DNA of 64,000 nucleotides, from NCBI RefSeq assembly GCF_017743935.1, contig NZ_JAGHRE010000001.1, positions 479,683 through 543,682 on the forward strand. The letters are read 5' to 3'. This DNA is from Tropicibacter sp. R16_0. Its GTDB lineage: Bacteria > Pseudomonadota > Alphaproteobacteria > Rhodobacterales > Rhodobacteraceae. A model generated the notes under the pieces. The model had not been told where the DNA came from and did not search any database. It saw only the letters and a program-made list of their open reading frames with translations. Shown here in pieces: positions 23,824 to 34,152 of this stretch (within the stretch, counting starts at the first letter, position 1; every line of letters starts with the position of its first letter). The position numbers and the translations under genes are program-made.

Positions 23824-24857
23824 AACTCCTCAAGACAGTTGCCGTTGCCATGGGCCTTTTCGCCTTGCCACTGGCCGCGCAAGAGACGCCCAAGCCTGTC
23901 AAACTGATGCAGGTGTCCGAAACGGCCCCTGGGTTTTCGCGTCAGTTCTATGGGCAGGTTGCCGCGCGCCAGACCGTTGATCTGGCATTTCAGGTCGCGG
24001 GCCAAATTGTCGATTTTCCGGTGACCGAGGGCAATGTCGTCCCCAAGGGGAGCCTGATCGCGCAGCTGGATCAAGAACCGTTTGAGCTGCAACTCAACCG
24101 TGCGCGCTTGCAAAAGGAACAGGCGGATCGGACCGTCGCGCGCCTCAGCCGTCTGAAGGGCACGACCGTCAGCCAGGTGTCGCTGGATGACGCCGGGACA
24201 AACGCGGCCCTGGCCGCCATTGCGTTGCGCGATGCGGAATATGCTTTGGAGCACGCCACTTTGCACGCGCCGTTCGACGCGCTGGTGTCGCGCCGCAGTG
24301 TCGCGGCCTTTACCACTGTTTCAACCGGTACGCCTATTGTCCGCATCCACGACATGTCTGAATTGCGGATCGAGGTCGATGTGCCCGAGATTCTGTTCCA
24401 GCGCGCAGGCCAGCAGGATGATGTGACCATCACCGCCAAGTTCCCATTCAGCGACGAGGTGTTTCCTCTGGAGATCCGCGAATTTGACGCCGAGACATCC
24501 AGCGTTGGGCAGACGTTTCGCATCAACTTTGGCCTGACCCCGCCCGAGGGGCGCCAGATCCTGCCGGGCTCGTCGGTGACTGTGTCGGTTCAGGTCAAGG
24601 ATGGGCGCACTGGCATCGTGATCCCGCCGACCGCTGTTGTCACAACGCCCGAAGGGGGCATCGGCGTCATGGTGTTCGACCCTGTTGGGGGCGATGAAGG
24701 GTCGGTGACCTGGACCCAGGTCGAAATCGAACCCACCGTCAGCGGTGATGTGCGCGTGACAAACGGTCTGTCGGACGGCCAGGAGATCGTGGTCACGGGC
24801 GGTAATTCCCTGACCGACGGGCAATCCGTGCGCCGGTTCACCGGCTTTGCGAACTAA
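23820..24857 (+). CDS. RND efflux periplasmic adaptor subunit
   Basis: This 345-aa membrane-fusion protein begins with a signal peptide (KLLKTVAVAMGLFALPLAAQ). It then has a lipoyl-like segment QVAGQIVDFPVTEGNVVPKG, a short alpha hairpin, and the barrel domain RIEVDVPEILFQ. It bridges the RND pump to an outer-membrane channel, which is not encoded here. It overlaps marR by 4 bp and precedes the pump gene by 12 bp. Confidence 0.92.
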   Translation: MKLLKTVAVAMGLFALPLAAQETPKPVKLMQVSETAPGFSRQFYGQVAARQTVDLAFQVAGQIVDFPVTEGNVVPKGSLIAQLDQEPFELQLNRARLQKEQADRTVARLSRLKGTTVSQVSLDDAGTNAALAAIALRDAEYALEHATLHAPFDALVSRRSVAAFTTVSTGTPIVRIHDMSELRIEVDVPEILFQRAGQQDDVTITAKFPFSDEVFPLEIREFDAETSSVGQTFRINFGLTPPEGRQILPGSSVTVSVQVKDGRTGIVIPPTAVVTTPEGGIGVMVFDPVGGDEGSVTWTQVEIEPTVSGDVRVTNGLSDGQEIVVTGGNSLTDGQSVRRFTGFAN

Positions 24858-24869
24858 GGATCGGGACCG

Positions 24870-27800
24870 ATGAAAATCGCACGCGCGTCTATCGAAAAGC
24901 CGCTTTACACGTGGCTGATCATCTTGATCTCGCTCTTGGGGGGGATCTGGGGGTTCTCGTCACTGGGTCGTCTTGAAGATCCGGCCTTTACCATCAAACA
25001 GGCGGTCATCGCCACGCAATACCCCGGCGCCACGGCCGAACAGGTGGCGTTGGAGGTGTCCGAGCCACTTGAATCCGCGATCCAGAAAATGGGCGAAGTG
25101 GACAAGATCACATCGGTCAATCAGCCAGGAAGCTCGCTGATCGAGGTCGAGATCAAGTCGACCTATGACGGAACAGAGCTGCCCGAGATCTGGACCAAAC
25201 TGCGCGCGCGTGTCCGCGATGCGGCGCGTGGCCTGCCGCAGGGTGTGAGCCAGCCTTATGTGAACGACGCCTTCGGTGATGTGTTCGGCCTGTTCTATGC
25301 GGTGACGGCAGACGGCTACACGGATGCGGAACGGCACGAATTGGCGACATTCCTGCGGCGCGAGTTGCTGACAGTTGACGGTGTCGCAGACGTCGAAGTC
25401 GCGGGCCTGCCGGCCGAGGCGATTTTTGTCGAACCTGACTTGGCCCTGTCGGTGAACCAGAACGTGCCACTCAACGCGATTGCCAATGCGATTGCCACGT
25501 CGGATTCGGTCAAGGATTCCGGCATCGTCCGATCCGAAACGGGCAAGACCCGCATCCTGGCCGCCGAAGGGTCGGACACCGTGTCGGCCATTGCCGGGCT
25601 GTCGGTGGGCACCCAAGGCAAGGTCATCAACCTATTTGACATGGCCAACGTCTATCGGGGCCGCCAGACCGACCCCGAGCTGATCGTGCGGTTCGACGGG
25701 TCCGAGGCCTTCACCTTGGGCGTTGCGGGTCTTGCCACCGAGAACATCGTCGAAGTCGGCAAACGCGTGGATGCCAAGATGGCCGAGTTGGATGCCGACA
25801 TCCCTTATGGGGTCGAGGTGCTGCCGATCTATCAGCAGCATGTCGTGGTCGAAGAGGCGTCCAACGACTTTCTGGTGAACCTGGCGATGTCCGTTGCCAT
25901 CGTGGTTGCGGTGCTTGCCATTTTCATGGGCTGGCGCGCGGCCATCGTGGTGGGCTCGACCCTGCTGCTGACGGTTGTCGGTACGCTGCTGTTCATGGCG
26001 ATCTTTTCGATCGAGATGGAGCGGATTTCGCTGGGGGCGTTGATCATCGCCATGGGGATGCTGGTCGACAACGCCATCGTTGTGGCCGAGGGGATGCAGA
26101 TCGCCATGCGACGCGGCAAGACCTCGGTCGAGGCAGCGGATGAGGCTGCGGGCAAGACGCAGATCCCGCTTTTGGGGGCGACGGTCATCGGCATCATGGC
26201 CTTTGCGGGGATCGGGCTAAGCCCGGATGCAACGGGCGAATTTCTGTTCTCGCTCTTTGCGGTGATCGGCATTTCGCTGCTGCTGAGCTGGGTGCTGGCG
26301 CTGACGGTGACGCCGCTTTTGGGGCACTATTTCTTCAAGCAGGGCAAAGGGGACGAAGGCGACGCTTATGGTGGGCTGATCTTCCGGGCCTATGGCTCCA
26401 TCCTGCGTGCAGCGCTGAAGATGCGGTGGCTGGTGATCCCGGGGCTCGTGGCGATCACGGCGGCCTGTTTCATGGGCTTTGGCCTGATGAAACAGCAGTT
26501 CTTCCCGAACTCGAACACGCCGCTGTTCTTCGTCCACTACAAGCTGCCGCAAGGCACGCCCATCGACCTCACGTCCGAGCATCTGGCCGAGATCGAAGAC
26601 TGGCTTGCGACCCGCGATGATGTGGTGTCGGTGGCCACCTTTGTGGGGCAGGGGGCGACGCGCTTCATGCTGACGTATTCGGCGGAGAAACCGAACCCCA
26701 GCTATGGCCACATGATCATCCGCACCGAGACGCTGGATGACATTCCGGCGTTGCAGGCCGACCTTGAGGAATTCGGCACAGCCAAATTCCCCGAGGGCGA
26801 ATTCCGCACCAAACGCCTGGTCTTTGGCCCCGGCGGCGGCGATCCGATCCAGGCGCGGTTCTCGGGCAGCGACCCGCAGGTGCTGCGTGAACTGGCAGCT
26901 GAGGCAAGCGCACGCATGGCGGCGGCCTCTGACAACCTCATTGGTATCAGAACCGATTGGCGCGAGCAGGAACTGGCCCTGCGTCCGATCTATGCCACCG
27001 ACAGGGCCCAGACGGCAGGCGTGACCCGCGACGACATCGCCGACATGCTGCTGTTTTCGACCGATGGTGCGAATGGCGGTGTGTTCCGAGAACGCGAGCG
27101 CCTGATCCCGATCATCGTGCGTCGCCCGGCGGATGGCGACTACAGCATCGCGGATCAGGTGGTCTATTCGACCCAAGCCGAACGGTTCGTGCCGGTTGAA
27201 CAGATGGTCGATGGCTTCCGGTACGAGGTGGAAAACACCCTGGTGCACCGCCGTGATCGGGTTCCGACCATCACCGTGGGCGCGGACATCCCACCCGATC
27301 TGACGGCGGCCCAGGTTCATGCCGAAGTGCGCGAAACGATCGAGGCGATGGAGCTGCCGCCGGGTTACAAGCTGGAATGGGGTGGCGAGTTCGAAAGCTC
27401 GCGCGATGCGCAGGAAAGCCTGGCGGGGCAATTGCCGCTGAGCCTGATCATCATGGTGCTGATCTCGGTCCTGCTGTTCAACGCGATCCGCCAGCCGGTG
27501 ATCATCTGGCTGCTTGTTCCGATGTCGGTCAACGGCGTGGTCATCGGCCTGCTGGGAACGGGCCTGCCGTTCACCTTCACTGCGCTTCTGGGCCTGCTCA
27601 GCCTCTCGGGGATGCTGATCAAGAACGGCATCGTGCTGGTCGAGGAAATCGACCTGGTCCGCGCCGAGGGCAAACCCCTGCGCGAAGCCATTGTCGAGGC
27701 CTCGGTCTCACGTCTGCGCCCGGTGATGCTGGCCGCCGTGACAACGATCTTGGGCATGGCCCCACTGCTGACGGACGCCTTCTTTGTCTCGATGGCGGTG

Positions 27801-27911
27801 ACCATCATGGGCGGTCTGGCCTTCGCCACGATCCTGACGCTCATCGCCGCGCCGGTGTTCTATCTGGTGTTCTTTGCCAAGGATGAGCGGCGCGAAATGG
27901 CTGCGGCTTGA
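24870..27911 (+). CDS. RND efflux transporter permease (AcrB superfamily)
   Basis: This 1013-aa inner-membrane pump shows the RND plan of twelve membrane helices and two large periplasmic loops. The N-terminus holds IEKPLYTWLIILISLLGGIW and the porter motif GATAEQVALEVSEPLE. TM4 has the proton-relay GMLVDNAIVVAEGMQIA, and the C-terminal half repeats the plan with SGMLIKNGIVLVEEIDLV. The substrate is unknown. It is the last gene of marR-adaptor-pump and is followed by a bidirectional terminator. Confidence 0.95.
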   Translation: MKIARASIEKPLYTWLIILISLLGGIWGFSSLGRLEDPAFTIKQAVIATQYPGATAEQVALEVSEPLESAIQKMGEVDKITSVNQPGSSLIEVEIKSTYDGTELPEIWTKLRARVRDAARGLPQGVSQPYVNDAFGDVFGLFYAVTADGYTDAERHELATFLRRELLTVDGVADVEVAGLPAEAIFVEPDLALSVNQNVPLNAIANAIATSDSVKDSGIVRSETGKTRILAAEGSDTVSAIAGLSVGTQGKVINLFDMANVYRGRQTDPELIVRFDGSEAFTLGVAGLATENIVEVGKRVDAKMAELDADIPYGVEVLPIYQQHVVVEEASNDFLVNLAMSVAIVVAVLAIFMGWRAAIVVGSTLLLTVVGTLLFMAIFSIEMERISLGALIIAMGMLVDNAIVVAEGMQIAMRRGKTSVEAADEAAGKTQIPLLGATVIGIMAFAGIGLSPDATGEFLFSLFAVIGISLLLSWVLALTVTPLLGHYFFKQGKGDEGDAYGGLIFRAYGSILRAALKMRWLVIPGLVAITAACFMGFGLMKQQFFPNSNTPLFFVHYKLPQGTPIDLTSEHLAEIEDWLATRDDVVSVATFVGQGATRFMLTYSAEKPNPSYGHMIIRTETLDDIPALQADLEEFGTAKFPEGEFRTKRLVFGPGGGDPIQARFSGSDPQVLRELAAEASARMAAASDNLIGIRTDWREQELALRPIYATDRAQTAGVTRDDIADMLLFSTDGANGGVFRERERLIPIIVRRPADGDYSIADQVVYSTQAERFVPVEQMVDGFRYEVENTLVHRRDRVPTITVGADIPPDLTAAQVHAEVRETIEAMELPPGYKLEWGGEFESSRDAQESLAGQLPLSLIIMVLISVLLFNAIRQPVIIWLLVPMSVNGVVIGLLGTGLPFTFTALLGLLSLSGMLIKNGIVLVEEIDLVRAEGKPLREAIVEASVSRLRPVMLAAVTTILGMAPLLTDAFFVSMAVTIMGGLAFATILTLIAAPVFYLVFFAKDERREMAAA

Positions 27912-28095
27912 ACCAATCGGCCTTCCGCCCAGGCGGAGGGCCGCGACTGTCCCTGGAAGGGCGGTGGCACGCTCTGCGATGAGAGTTTGCCCGCCACTTG
28001 TTTGACTTTGGTAGAATTTGAACCGTCACAAATGCGCCCTCCCGCGGGGCGGGTCTGTCGCGGCCCGGGCTTGCCGCCTGTGCCGTTTGACCAAC

Positions 28096-28128
28096 AAAAA
28101 AAGCTCCGCCAGTTGGCGGAGCTTTTTG
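28096..28128. terminator. Bidirectional terminator between the RND operon and carB
   Basis: A perfect 9-bp stem AGCTCCGCC / GGCGGAGCT with a 4-nt loop (AGTT) is flanked by AAAAAA on the left and TTTTT on the right, so it has a U-tract on either strand. It serves the convergent ends of the RND pump (+) and carB (-). Confidence 0.85.
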
Positions 28129-28145
28129 TCTTTGGGTGGCAGGCA

Positions 28146-31100
28146 TCAGCCCTGCAGCGATTTCACCTCAACGTCACCCTCAGCCTGCGCCTTGATCGCC
28201 AGGGCGGCGGCGTTGGCACCGGCAGCCGTGGTGAAATAGGGGATCTTGTCATAGAGCGCGATGGAGCGGATGGCCTTGCTGTCCTCGACCGCTTGCGCGC
28301 CTTCGGTGGTGTTCATCAGCAGCTGCACCTGACCGTCCTTGAGCATGTCGACCACGTCCGGGCGACCCTCATAGACCTTGTTGACGGTGTCACAGGGCAC
28401 GCCCTGTTCCGCCAGCCAGCTTTGCGTGCCGCGGGTTGCGACCAGGGTAAAGCCCTGCGCCACCAGCACTTGCGCCGCCTCAAGCATCAGCGCGCCCTTG
28501 TCGGCGTCCTTGATCGAGATGAAGGCGCGGCCTTCGGACGGAAGCACCATGCCCGCACCCATCTGCGCCTTGAGGAAGGCGCGCGGGAAATCGCGGTCCC
28601 AACCCATGACCTCACCGGTCGAGCGCATTTCAGGGCCCAGGATGGTGTCGACGCCGGGGAAGCGGGCAAAGGGCATCACCGCCTCTTTGACCGAGAACCA
28701 CGGCATGTTCGGGTCGGCCAGGGTCATCTGGTCGGCGATCTTGGTGTCCTGACCTTCCTTGTACGCCGGGCGCTTGGGGAAGTTCGACAGCTTCTCGCCT
28801 GCCATCACACGCGCGGCGATGGACGCAATCGCACTATCGGTGGCCTTGGCCACAAACGGCACGGTGCGCGAGGCGCGCGGGTTGACTTCGATCAGGTAGA
28901 TCTCATCGTCCTTAATCGCGAACTGCACGTTCATCAGGCCCACAACGTTGAGCGCCTTGGCCAGTTTGAACGCCTGCTCTTCGATCTGGGCGATGATTTC
29001 TTTCGACAGCGAGTAGGGCGGCAGCGAACAGGCAGAGTCGCCCGAGTGCACGCCGGCCTCCTCGATGTGCTGCATGATGCCCGCGACATGCACGTCGGTG
29101 CCGTCACAGATTGCGTCCACATCAAGTTCGACCGCGCCCGCCAGATAGCTGTCGAGCAGAACCGGGCTGTCGCCGGACACAACCACCGCCTCGGCGATGT
29201 AGCGTTCCAGCTGACCCATGTCGCGCACGATTTCCATCGCACGGCCACCCAGCACGTAGGACGGGCGGATCACCAGCGGAAAGCCGATGTCTTCGGCAAT
29301 TTCCAAGGCTTCGGCGTCGGTCGAGGCGATGCCGTTCTTAGGCTGTTTCAGACCCAATTCATTGACCAGCGCCTGGAAGCGTTCGCGGTCTTCGGCCAGG
29401 TCGATGGCATCGGGCGAGGTGCCCAGGATCGGGATGCCCTCGGCCTCTAGCGCGTTGGCCAGTTTCAACGGGGTCTGACCGCCGTACTGCACAACAACAC
29501 CGTGCAGAGTGCCGTTTTCCTGCTCTTTGGTCAGGATTTCCATGACGTGCTCGAACGTCAGAGGTTCAAAATACAGACGGTCCGAGGTGTCATAGTCGGT
29601 CGAAACCGTCTCGGGGTTGCAGTTGACCATGATGGTTTCATAGCCCGCGTCCGTTAGCGCGAAGCAAGCGTGACAGCAGCAATAGTCGAACTCGATCCCT
29701 TGACCGATCCGGTTCGGACCACCGCCCAGGATGACAACCTTTTTGCGATCAGAAGGCCGCGCCTCGCATTCCACCTCACCCATCATGGGCGCTTCATAGG
29801 TCGAATACATATACGGCGTTTGCGCCTCGAACTCGGCCGCGCAGGTGTCGATGCGCTTGAACACGGCCGTGACACCCAGATTGTGACGGGCGCGGCGGAC
29901 GTTGTCTTCGTCCCGGCCGGTCAGCTCACCCAGACGGGCATCGGTGAAGCCCAGCATTTTCAGCGCGCGCACACCCTCGGCTGTCACTGGCAGGCCATTC
30001 TTGCGCAGGTCACGCTCGGCATCGACGATTTCGCGGATGCGGGCCAGGAACCAGGGATCGAACATGGTGACGCCGTGGATTTCGTCGTCGCTCAGCCCAT
30101 GACGCATGGCTTGCGCAATGGTGCGCAGGCGGTCGGGGGTTTGCTGGCTGATCGCCTTGATGACGGATGCCTTGTCGTCGGCCTCGTCCCAGACACCGAC
30201 GGTCAGGCCGGGGATTTCGATCTCGTTGAAACCGGTCAGACCCGATTCCATCGAAGCCAGAGCCTTTTGCATCGATTCGTGGATTGTCCGGCCGATTGAC
30301 ATCGCCTCACCCACCGATTTCATGGCGGTGGTCAGGTAAGGCTCGGAACCCGGGAATTTCTCAAAGGCGAATTTCGGGATTTTGGTGACGACATAGTCGA
30401 TGGTCGGCTCAAAGCTGGCCGGTGTCACCTTGGTGATGTCGTTGTCCAGCTCGTCCAGCGTGTAGCCCACGGCCAGTTTCGCCGCGATCTTGGCAATCGG
30501 GAAACCGGTCGCCTTCGAGGCCAGAGCCGACGAACGCGACACGCGCGGGTTCATCTCGATCACGACCATACGGCCGTCGGCGGGGTTCACCGCCCACTGC
30601 ACGTTCGAGCCACCGGTTTCCACGCCGATTTCACGCAGAACGTTGATCGAGTGTGTCCGCATGATCTGGAACTCTTTGTCCGTCAGCGTCAGCGCCGGGG
30701 CCACGGTGATCGAGTCGCCTGTGTGCACGCCCATCGGGTCCACGTTTTCGATCGAGCAGACGATGATGGCGTTGTCGGCGGTGTCGCGCACCACCTCCAT
30801 CTCGTACTCTTTCCAACCCAGCAGGCTTTCGTCGACCAGGATCTGGTTCACCGGCGAGGCATCCATGCCCGAGCGGCAGAAGTGGATGTAATCGTCGCGG
30901 TTATAGGCCACGCCACCGCCGGTGCCACCCAGGGTAAAGGCGGGGCGGATGATCGCGGGCAGGCCAATCTCGTCCAAAGCTTCCAACGCGATCCGCACAC
31001 CTTCGTCCAGATCCGCGTTGCCGTCGTCTTTCTTGGGGGCAGTCACGATGGTGGCCTTGGGATTTTCGATACCCAGACGGTCCATCGCTTCGCGGAACAG

Positions 31101-31490
31101 TTTGCGGTCTTCGGCCATCTCAATCGCGTCGCGCTTGGCGCCGATCATTTCGACGTTGAACTTGTCGAGCACGCCCATCTCTTCGAGTGCGAGCGAGGTG
31201 TTCAGACCGGTCTGCCCGCCCATGGTCGGCAGCAGCGCATCGGGGCGCTCTTTTTCGATGATCTTGGCAACAACTTCGGGCGTGATAGGCTCGATGTATG
31301 TGGCGTCGGCCAGGCCGGGATCGGTCATGATGGTCGCCGGGTTCGAGTTCACCAGGATGACCCGGTAACCCTCTTCGCGCAGCGCCTTACAGGCCTGCGC
31401 ACCCGAGTAGTCAAATTCACAGGCCTGACCAATAACAATGGGGCCCGCCCCAATGATCATGATCGACTGGATGTCGGTTCTCTTCGGCAT
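28146..31490 (-). CDS. carB: Carbamoyl-phosphate synthase large subunit
   Basis: This 1114-aa enzyme makes carbamoyl phosphate from bicarbonate, ammonia and ATP for pyrimidines and arginine. It has two ATP-grasp halves, each opening with a GAGPIVIGQ / [10 protein letters not shown] motif followed by [10 protein letters not shown] or [14 protein letters not shown]-terminal MGS-like allosteric domain ([14 protein letters not shown]) follows. The size is typical for alphaproteobacteria. The small subunit gene carA is not in the window. Confidence 0.97.
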   Translation of the reverse strand: MPKRTDIQSIMIIGAGPIVIGQACEFDYSGAQACKALREEGYRVILVNSNPATIMTDPGLADATYIEPITPEVVAKIIEKERPDALLPTMGGQTGLNTSLALEEMGVLDKFNVEMIGAKRDAIEMAEDRKLFREAMDRLGIENPKATIVTAPKKDDGNADLDEGVRIALEALDEIGLPAIIRPAFTLGGTGGGVAYNRDDYIHFCRSGMDASPVNQILVDESLLGWKEYEMEVVRDTADNAIIVCSIENVDPMGVHTGDSITVAPALTLTDKEFQIMRTHSINVLREIGVETGGSNVQWAVNPADGRMVVIEMNPRVSRSSALASKATGFPIAKIAAKLAVGYTLDELDNDITKVTPASFEPTIDYVVTKIPKFAFEKFPGSEPYLTTAMKSVGEAMSIGRTIHESMQKALASMESGLTGFNEIEIPGLTVGVWDEADDKASVIKAISQQTPDRLRTIAQAMRHGLSDDEIHGVTMFDPWFLARIREIVDAERDLRKNGLPVTAEGVRALKMLGFTDARLGELTGRDEDNVRRARHNLGVTAVFKRIDTCAAEFEAQTPYMYSTYEAPMMGEVECEARPSDRKKVVILGGGPNRIGQGIEFDYCCCHACFALTDAGYETIMVNCNPETVSTDYDTSDRLYFEPLTFEHVMEILTKEQENGTLHGVVVQYGGQTPLKLANALEAEGIPILGTSPDAIDLAEDRERFQALVNELGLKQPKNGIASTDAEALEIAEDIGFPLVIRPSYVLGGRAMEIVRDMGQLERYIAEAVVVSGDSPVLLDSYLAGAVELDVDAICDGTDVHVAGIMQHIEEAGVHSGDSACSLPPYSLSKEIIAQIEEQAFKLAKALNVVGLMNVQFAIKDDEIYLIEVNPRASRTVPFVAKATDSAIASIAARVMAGEKLSNFPKRPAYKEGQDTKIADQMTLADPNMPWFSVKEAVMPFARFPGVDTILGPEMRSTGEVMGWDRDFPRAFLKAQMGAGMVLPSEGRAFISIKDADKGALMLEAAQVLVAQGFTLVATRGTQSWLAEQGVPCDTVNKVYEGRPDVVDMLKDGQVQLLMNTTEGAQAVEDSKAIRSIALYDKIPYFTTAAGANAAALAIKAQAEGDVEVKSLQG

Positions 31491-31661
31491 GGCCTGGTTC
31501 CTTTGATTGTCCGCGAGTCAGGGCACCGCCCAAGCGCCCAAATTGTCCTGCGTTATAGGGACCGCGCGAAAAGGTGCAAGGGCCTTCGCAATATGACCGC
31601 TATTCGCCGCATTCCCCCCTTTTCGTCGGCTCTGAATTGAGTATACGGCAAGCCTGCCGAA

Positions 31662-32795
31662 ATGGGGTCGAAATTGCAGATACGCTTTGATCAGGGGCCA
31701 GCAGGGCCCGGCACAACCTTTGCTGAACCGGTCTATGTGGTTCGGGCGGACGAGGCGTGCCATGTGCCTGAAGCTTTGCACGAAATCGACGCGGCACAAA
31801 AGAACGGCGCGTGGGTGGCGGGCTATGCCAGTTACGAGCTGGGGTATGCGCTGGAGCCGAAGCTGGCCGACCGGATGCCCAAGGGGCGCAAGCTGCCGCT
31901 CATCTGCATGGGCATCTTTGGTGCGCCGGTTCAGCGACCTTTGGCCGCTGCTCGTGGTGGCTTTACGGCGTTTCACCCCCGTTGGGATGAGGCGCGGTAT
32001 GGGCAGGCTTTTGCCAAAGTGCATGATGCCATCGGGGCAGGGGACATCTATCAGGCCAATCTGACCTTCCCCATCGACGCCGAGGTCGACGGGACATCCG
32101 AGCAGCTTTATGCGGCCTTGTCCGAGCGTCAGACGGTTGGGCATGGTGCGCTTGTTCGGCAGGAGGGACTGCCCGACATCCTGAGCCGCTCGCCCGAGCT
32201 GTTTTTTCGCACCGACGCCACCGGTTCAATCGAAACCCGGCCCATGAAGGGCACGCAACCACGAAGTGCCGATCCCGTTGAGGATGCGCGGCGCAAGGCG
32301 TTCCTGTCCCAAGATGAAAAGAACCGGGCCGAGAACCTGATGATCGTGGACCTGCTGCGCAACGACATCAGCCGCGTGGCACAGCCCGGCTCGGTCCATG
32401 TGCCCGAGCTGTTCAAGGTCGAAACCTATGCCACCGTGCATCAGATGGTCTCGCTTGTGCGGGCCGAACTGAACCCGGATGCGGGGCTTGCCGACATCCT
32501 GCGCGCACTCTTCCCATGCGGATCCATCACCGGCGCACCGAAAATTCGCGCGATGGAGATCTTGTCCGACTTGGAACCCTGGCCGCGCGACATCTATTGC
32601 GGCACCATCGGCTGGGCCGCCCCTGATGGCCGGTCCGAATTCAACGTGTCGATCCGCACACTGCTGATCGAGGGCGCGAAGGCCACGCTGAACGTTGGTG
32701 GCGGGGTTGTCTGGGACAGCACCGCAGCATCGGAGTATGAGGAAGCCCTATGGAAAGCCCGTTTCGCCAGCCAATTGAGCCTGACGTCCGCCTAA
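31662..32795 (+). CDS. pabB: Aminodeoxychorismate synthase component I
   Basis: This 377-aa chorismate-binding enzyme makes 4-amino-4-deoxychorismate for folate. It has the signature PMKGTQPRSADPVEDARR, then ENLMIVDLLRNDISRVA, PCGSITGAPKIRAMEIL and a C-terminal LNVGGGVVWDSTA. The N-terminal domain is short, as in stand-alone proteobacterial PabB. Its 3' end overlaps the aminotransferase IV gene by 46 bp. It is divergent from carB. Confidence 0.93.
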   Translation: MGSKLQIRFDQGPAGPGTTFAEPVYVVRADEACHVPEALHEIDAAQKNGAWVAGYASYELGYALEPKLADRMPKGRKLPLICMGIFGAPVQRPLAAARGGFTAFHPRWDEARYGQAFAKVHDAIGAGDIYQANLTFPIDAEVDGTSEQLYAALSERQTVGHGALVRQEGLPDILSRSPELFFRTDATGSIETRPMKGTQPRSADPVEDARRKAFLSQDEKNRAENLMIVDLLRNDISRVAQPGSVHVPELFKVETYATVHQMVSLVRAELNPDAGLADILRALFPCGSITGAPKIRAMEILSDLEPWPRDIYCGTIGWAAPDGRSEFNVSIRTLLIEGAKATLNVGGGVVWDSTAASEYEEALWKARFASQLSLTSA

Positions 32796-33394
32796 TCGAA
32801 ACCTTCGGGTATAATCCTGGTCAGGGCTTTGTCCGGCTGGATCGGCATCTGGACCGCATGGCACGAACGGCGCAGGCGTTTGGCTTTTCCTTTGACCGGG
32901 CAGCGGCGCTGCATCGGGTGAGTGAACTGCCAGACAACCGCCCCTTACGATGTCGCCTAACGCTGGACGGGCAGGGAAATTTCGACCTGACCACCGGACC
33001 ACTGGGGCCAAACACACCCCTGTGGCGTCTGGCGATTGCCCGACAACGGCTTGCATCTAACGATCCTTGGCTTCGACACAAGACCACCCGTCGCGCCCTG
33101 TATGATCAGGCACGCAAGGATCTGCCGGACGGTGTGGATGAGCTGTTGTTCCTAAATGAACGCGATGAAGTCTGCGAAGGGACCATCACCAATCTCTTTG
33201 TCGAAACCACCGAAGGGCTCATGACACCACCGGTGTCCTCAGGTCTGCTGCCGGGTGTCCTGCGCGAGGAGTTGTTGGCAAGCGGTGCCGTACAGGAACA
33301 GGTTTTGCCCTTGAAATCCCTGCGGGACGCACAATCCTTGTTTGTAGGAAATTCGTTACGTGGGTTGATTAAGGCAGAGCTGACAGTGAGTTGA
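32750..33394 (+). CDS. Class IV aminotransferase-fold protein (PabC-like lyase)
   Basis: This 214-aa PLP-fold protein has LIETFGYNPGQGFVRLDRHL at the start, a Lys-containing segment ALYDQARKD, and the EGTITNLFVET and LPGVLREELL motifs of the aminodeoxychorismate lyase/BCAT fold. Next to pabB it most likely releases 4-aminobenzoate and pyruvate, completing that branch. The ATG at 32750 lies 46 bp inside pabB, an unusually long overlap, but the N-terminus matches the fold. Confidence 0.85.
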   Translation: MESPFRQPIEPDVRLIETFGYNPGQGFVRLDRHLDRMARTAQAFGFSFDRAAALHRVSELPDNRPLRCRLTLDGQGNFDLTTGPLGPNTPLWRLAIARQRLASNDPWLRHKTTRRALYDQARKDLPDGVDELLFLNERDEVCEGTITNLFVETTEGLMTPPVSSGLLPGVLREELLASGAVQEQVLPLKSLRDAQSLFVGNSLRGLIKAELTVS

Positions 33395-33408
33395 CCGAAA
33401 GCCGCACC

Positions 33409-34062
33409 ATGACCGCAAACCCGCGCAGGCAGCTGCGGCTGCAGATCGAGTTTGTGCTGCTGTTTCTGGCGACCCCTCTGGTCATCGCCGTCCTGTTTCC
33501 CCCCAGTTGGATGTTTCCCGCACTATTTGCGTTTACGGGCCTGGGCCTGATCCTGCTGCATTATACACCGGGTTTCCAATGGGCCGAGCTGCGGTATGGC
33601 TGGCGATCGTGGACATGGGGTGAAATTGCGACCTTTACACTTGCCATGAGCCTGCTCTGCGTCAGCGTGATCTATCTGACCCGTCCTGACGCCGCCTTTG
33701 GCCTGCTGCGAGAGCGACCGCAGCTGTTGCTGTTCATATGGATCGGCTACCCGCTGGCTTCGGCCCTGCCACAAGAGTTGCTGTTTCGCCCGCTCTTTTT
33801 TCGCCGCTACCAGGCGATCCTGCCGCAGGGGCGCGCGGCAGATCTGTTGAACGCGGCCATCTTTTCCTTTGCTCATTTGATGTACTGGAGCTGGATCGTG
33901 GCCGGAATGACCCTTGCGGGCGGGTTCCTGTTCAGTTGGGCCTATCGTCAGCGGGGGTCGTTTTTCTATGCGGTTTTGCTCCATGCGATTGCCGGAAACA
34001 TCCTGTTTGCGGTGGGTTTGGGCATCTATTTCTATTCGGGCAACGTTCAAAGGCCGTTTTGA
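33409..34062 (+). CDS. CPBP-type intramembrane protein (CAAX protease/bacteriocin-processing family)
   Basis: This 217-aa protein has about six hydrophobic helices. The family's motif 1 appears as PQELLFRPLFF, with Gln-Glu instead of the more usual Glu-Glu. Motif 2 is FSFAHLMYWSW and motif 3 LLHAIAGNILF, providing the His residues. It is a likely intramembrane metalloprotease of unknown substrate. The ATG at 33409 has CGAAAG upstream; a TTG at 33391 overlapping the previous stop is the alternative. It may be co-transcribed with pabB/pabC. Confidence 0.78.
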   Translation: MTANPRRQLRLQIEFVLLFLATPLVIAVLFPPSWMFPALFAFTGLGLILLHYTPGFQWAELRYGWRSWTWGEIATFTLAMSLLCVSVIYLTRPDAAFGLLRERPQLLLFIWIGYPLASALPQELLFRPLFFRRYQAILPQGRAADLLNAAIFSFAHLMYWSWIVAGMTLAGGFLFSWAYRQRGSFFYAVLLHAIAGNILFAVGLGIYFYSGNVQRPF

Positions 34063-34085
34063 CGCCGCTGCAAGTCCGTGTTCCC

Positions 34086-34114
34086 TTGACTTCTGCGCGC
34101 GGGCGCGGTGTATC
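34086..34114 (+). promoter_or_regulatory. Candidate sigma-70 promoter of aspS
   Basis: TTGACT (34086-34091) and TGTATC (34109-34114) are separated by 17 bp. This gives a leader of about 30 nt before the aspS start codon. The -10 match is moderate. Confidence 0.5.
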
Positions 34115-34152
34115 GGCCCGACGCTTTTTTACGCCCCCAAGGGATATCTGAC

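Noticed and set aside
27987-29450. 487-codon + strand frame overlapping carB
   Set aside because: Antisense to conserved carB and across a terminator; the residues are low-complexity His/Arg/Gly-rich, typical of a shadow frame.
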